Source: Myxococcus fulvus (GTDB lineage Bacteria > Myxococcota > Myxococcia > Myxococcales > Myxococcaceae). From it: 64,000 nucleotides of DNA. The notes below the pieces were generated by a model, which made no database searches, was not told where the DNA came from, and worked only from the letters and a program-made list of their open reading frames with translations. The stretch's first letter is position 1. Each line of letters begins with the position of its first letter. Shown here piece by piece: positions 61,755 through 64,000 of the stretch. The stretch lies in the NCBI RefSeq assembly GCF_900111765.1, contig NZ_FOIB01000003.1, forward strand, positions 620,001-684,000, given 5' to 3'. The translations under genes were made by a program, and so were the position numbers.

Positions 61755-62708
61755 ATGCGCCACCATCCCTGGACTGTCCCCACCTGGGCCCTGTTGGGCT
61801 CGCTCGCCGTCGGCTGCGGCGCGTCGCACTCCCACGTCACCTGGACGGAGTCGCCACCCCGCGAGGACGCGCCCGTCGTCGAGAAGGCCCGCGAGGCTCC
61901 GCCGCCCAGCGCCTCCGCGGACCCCAAGGGCTTCGTCGCGCGCTATCCGAATCCGGCCCTGTGCGAGGCCGCCGCGCGTCGGGTCCAGGCCGAGTCCCGC
62001 GACGAGGGCTGGGCGGCCCTCAAGGCCTGCATCGAGCTGACGCCCTTCACCCAGATTCGAGCGCTGCTCGGCGGCGCGTGGGCGGAGGACCTGAAGGTCC
62101 GGCCCGAGGCCGCGAACCTCATCGCGCGCGTGGTGGCGCAGCGTGGAGGCAGCGTGCCCGGCGAGCTGCAGTACCTGCAGGAGCGCAAGATTCCCATCTT
62201 CTCCCTCGCCTCCGCGGTGGAGCGCCCGGACACGTACAAGGGCCGCTACGTGCTGTTGCGCGCGCGCGTGGCGGACCAGCGCTCGGAAGGGGAGCGGCCC
62301 ACGGTGTGGCTGGTGGAGCACACGCTGGCCTCGGTGGAGTCGGATGCCCCGGTGGGCTACGGGGAGACGTTCGACACCACCACGACGACGAACGGTGACC
62401 TGGGCGGGCAGACGCAGCTCACGGGCCCGGGGCGGCTGGGTGGGAGCCTCGCCACCCGCGAGCGCGGCACCGTCTCCACCACGCGCAAGCACTTCGACAA
62501 TGTCTCGGATGAGACGGGCCGCGAGGCGCTGGGTCGGCTGTCCGGCGCGGACCCCTTCCTCGAGGCTCGTCGCGAGTACGTGTTCCTCGCGCGCTTCGAT
62601 GGGGTGCGGTTGACGTCGGGCGGCAACGACGATGACGCCGAGGCGCCGCGCATCCCGGTGCTGACCATCGTCAGCTACCACGCCCCGCAGGCGCTCGTCG
62701 TCTACTGA
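61755..62708 (+). CDS. Predicted lipoprotein of unknown function
   Basis: 317-aa lipoprotein. MRHHPWTVPTWALLGSLAVG leads to the lipid-attachment Cys21 in AVGCGASHS. A Pro/Glu-rich stretch is followed by a helical region (PALCEAAARRVQAESRDEGW, ELTPFTQIRALLGGAW) and a C-terminal all-beta region with YKGRYVLLRARVADQR and REYVFLARFDGVRL. The middle has a polar loop with Thr-rich TTTTTNGDLGG. No catalytic residues. It starts 11 bp after the Cys-rich gene stop; co-expression suggests the two act together at the cell envelope, but their role is unknown. Confidence 0.72.
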   Translation: MRHHPWTVPTWALLGSLAVGCGASHSHVTWTESPPREDAPVVEKAREAPPPSASADPKGFVARYPNPALCEAAARRVQAESRDEGWAALKACIELTPFTQIRALLGGAWAEDLKVRPEAANLIARVVAQRGGSVPGELQYLQERKIPIFSLASAVERPDTYKGRYVLLRARVADQRSEGERPTVWLVEHTLASVESDAPVGYGETFDTTTTTNGDLGGQTQLTGPGRLGGSLATRERGTVSTTRKHFDNVSDETGREALGRLSGADPFLEARREYVFLARFDGVRLTSGGNDDDAEAPRIPVLTIVSYHAPQALVVY

Positions 62709-62740
62709 GACGTGGCCGTCGCGAGGCCCATGCCCGCAAG

Positions 62741-62777
62741 AAAAAACGAGGCGCCGGGGACTGTCCCGACGCCTCGT
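62741..62777 (-). terminator. Intrinsic terminator of the DUF4382 gene
   Basis: Read on the minus strand, ACGAGGCG (62770-62777) pairs with CGCCTCGT (62746-62753), with more pairs inside (TCGGG/CCCGG), and the stem is followed by TTTTTTC (the A-run at 62741-62746 on the + strand). It is a complete Rho-independent terminator 170 bp after the gene's stop. Confidence 0.85.
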
Positions 62778-62949
62778 CTGGGGAGCTGGCCCCGCGCCAA
62801 CCCCACCTGATTCCGAGAGTTCCGCGGGAAAGAACGGTCTCTCATCGAGGAGACCCCGCGCGCTCGGGGCCGGCCACGGACTGCGTGGATTTTTCCTCTC
62901 GCCGTGGCGCACGCACATCGCGTGCTGTGCGGCGGGGTGGGGAAGCGGG

Positions 62950-63885
62950 CTACGGGAGCTGCGCGCTCGTGACGACGAAGGCCTGGGTGCTGTCGCGCCC
63001 GGAGTCGAGCCGCACCGACACGGGCTGCGCCGGCGTGGTGCCCAGGCTCACGCCCACCGGGGCCTCCACCTGCACCTGGAAGGTGCCGGGGATGAGGAAC
63101 CGGAAGGTGGCCTCGAAGGTGCCGTCCGCGTTGGCGTCCGTCAGCGGCAGCGTCTCGCGGCTGCCCTCGGCGTTGATGAGCACCGCGTTGAGGTTCGCGA
63201 GCGTGAGGACCTGGCCCTCGAGTGTCGGCAGGACGACACCGGCGCCGAGCGTCACCTCCACGTCGATGCTCGCGGACGCGGTCAGCTCCGCGGACTTGAT
63301 GACGGGGCTCATCACCCAGCGGCCGGAGTTGCCGGCCTCCTTGCCGAAGCTCTGCGCCACGTCGAAGTCGACCAGGAGGATCTTCTGCTCGCCCTCGATG
63401 GTGAGCTTCTCCGCGAACTTCACCTTCAGGCCGGAGGAGCCGTAGCTGGGCATGTGCAGCCGGCCGGAGACCACGGCGCCCTCGGGCAGGCCCGCGTAGT
63501 CATCCGAGGTGGCGAAGATGGACGTGGTGCCGTCCGCGTTGCGCGCCTCCAGATAGCCGCCGGTGATGACGAAGCGCAGCTGGTCGTAGTCGCCATTGGG
63601 CACCACGGCCTCGGACACGAGCTCCGAGGTGGAGTTGGCCAGCTCCAGCAGGCTCACCGTCACGGGCTCGTCGCGCAGGACGACGCGGCCGCCCTCGGAG
63701 TCTCCGCCCTGCAGGTAGATGCTCGAGATGGTGACCACCGCCGTCTCGATGCCGTCTCCTGGCGCGTCCGTCAGCAGGATGGAGAGCTTTCCATCATCGC
63801 CACCGCCACAGCCAAGCAGTGGCAACAGCAACACCATGGCGAACCTCGAGACGAGGCTCGCGCGAAGCGAGTCGATGAACGACAT
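62950..63885 (-). CDS. DUF4382 lipoprotein
   Basis: 311-aa lipoprotein with signal peptide SRFAMVLLLPLLGC and acylated Cys26. A DUF4382-type all-beta domain follows: KLSILLTDAPGDGIETAVVT, ISSIYLQGGDSEGGRVVL, SVSLLELANSTSELV-like stretch and GDYDQLRFVITGGYL. The C-terminal half is another beta domain with AELTASASIDVEVTLGAGVV and FRFLIPGTFQVQVEAP (carboxypeptidase-regulatory-like). DUF4382 proteins are extracytoplasmic and of unknown role. ATG at 63885 begins a good signal peptide. A strong intrinsic terminator lies downstream. The last 115 bp of the window, before the start, hold its promoter region and no gene. Confidence 0.86.
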   Translation of the reverse strand: MSFIDSLRASLVSRFAMVLLLPLLGCGGGDDGKLSILLTDAPGDGIETAVVTISSIYLQGGDSEGGRVVLRDEPVTVSLLELANSTSELVSEAVVPNGDYDQLRFVITGGYLEARNADGTTSIFATSDDYAGLPEGAVVSGRLHMPSYGSSGLKVKFAEKLTIEGEQKILLVDFDVAQSFGKEAGNSGRWVMSPVIKSAELTASASIDVEVTLGAGVVLPTLEGQVLTLANLNAVLINAEGSRETLPLTDANADGTFEATFRFLIPGTFQVQVEAPVGVSLGTTPAQPVSVRLDSGRDSTQAFVVTSAQLP

Positions 63886-64000
63886 GAGGGCTTTGCTCCA
63901 GCGAAGGGGCCTCGGGGTGGAGGCCGTTTCGACGGAAATGACTCGCCACCGGACGTATCGGCCACGAGAAAGGACGCGGCCCAGTCCCGAGCCTCACCCC

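Overview
The window looks like chromosomal DNA of a myxobacterium (order Myxococcales, probably Myxococcus, Corallococcus or a close relative). The reasons are very high G+C with G/C-rich third codon positions, many GTG and TTG starts, a SitI6-type double-CXXCG immunity protein (a family known from Myxococcus xanthus), several outer-membrane beta-barrels and small lipoproteins, and a class I lanthipeptide locus. The genus is an inference. I saw no rRNA, tRNA, CRISPR array, phage or intact insertion sequence.

Layout. 1-4.6 kb: a translationally coupled set (alpha-oxoamine synthase, CitE-like lyase, MaoC hydratase, quinone oxidoreductase) facing an ornithine cyclodeaminase homologue, followed by a formylglycine-generating enzyme. 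6-16.3 kb: an amino-acid catabolic neighbourhood with aspartate 4-decarboxylase, secreted asparaginase and an aspartate:alanine antiporter, which together could run Asn -> Asp -> Ala + CO2 with electrogenic exchange. It also holds a bile-acid-symporter-like carrier, a DUF1254 protein and membrane proteins. 16.4-23.5 kb: outer-membrane barrels, a SulP transporter, a guanidinium exporter behind a guanidine-III riboswitch, an M20 amidohydrolase and a DnaC-like ATPase. 23.5-34.3 kb: two chemoreceptors (one coupled to a RedB-like thioredoxin-fold protein), a broken sitA/sitI6 locus, an MFS transporter, a polyprenyl synthase/GbsR-type regulator/GGCT operon with a palindromic operator, and an orphan RND adaptor.

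34.3-43.95 kb is the most notable region: a class I lanthipeptide cluster. On the minus strand lie lanB, an HlyD adaptor, a C39-peptidase ABC transporter and an unusual metallo-beta-lactamase-fold protein, all overlapping or nearly so. Divergently lie the 68-residue precursor lanA and lanC. The predicted core has one Cys and seven Ser/Thr, so at most one lanthionine ring plus several possible dehydrated residues.

44-47.8 kb is accessory: an FG-GAP secreted protein, a DUF2019 protein, an NAD(P)H oxidoreductase whose operator-like site has no neighbouring regulator, a decayed lipoprotein and an AT-richer interval with degenerate ~63-bp repeats. 47.8-55 kb is a complete GlgE pathway operon (glgE-treS-mak-glgB) converting trehalose to branched alpha-glucan. 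55-64 kb holds an ECF sigma factor, a two-component system with a PmrA-like direct repeat and a Pro/Arg-rich sensor, an ankyrin-SUKH protein, several secreted or lipoprotein genes and a DUF4382 lipoprotein with a clear intrinsic terminator.
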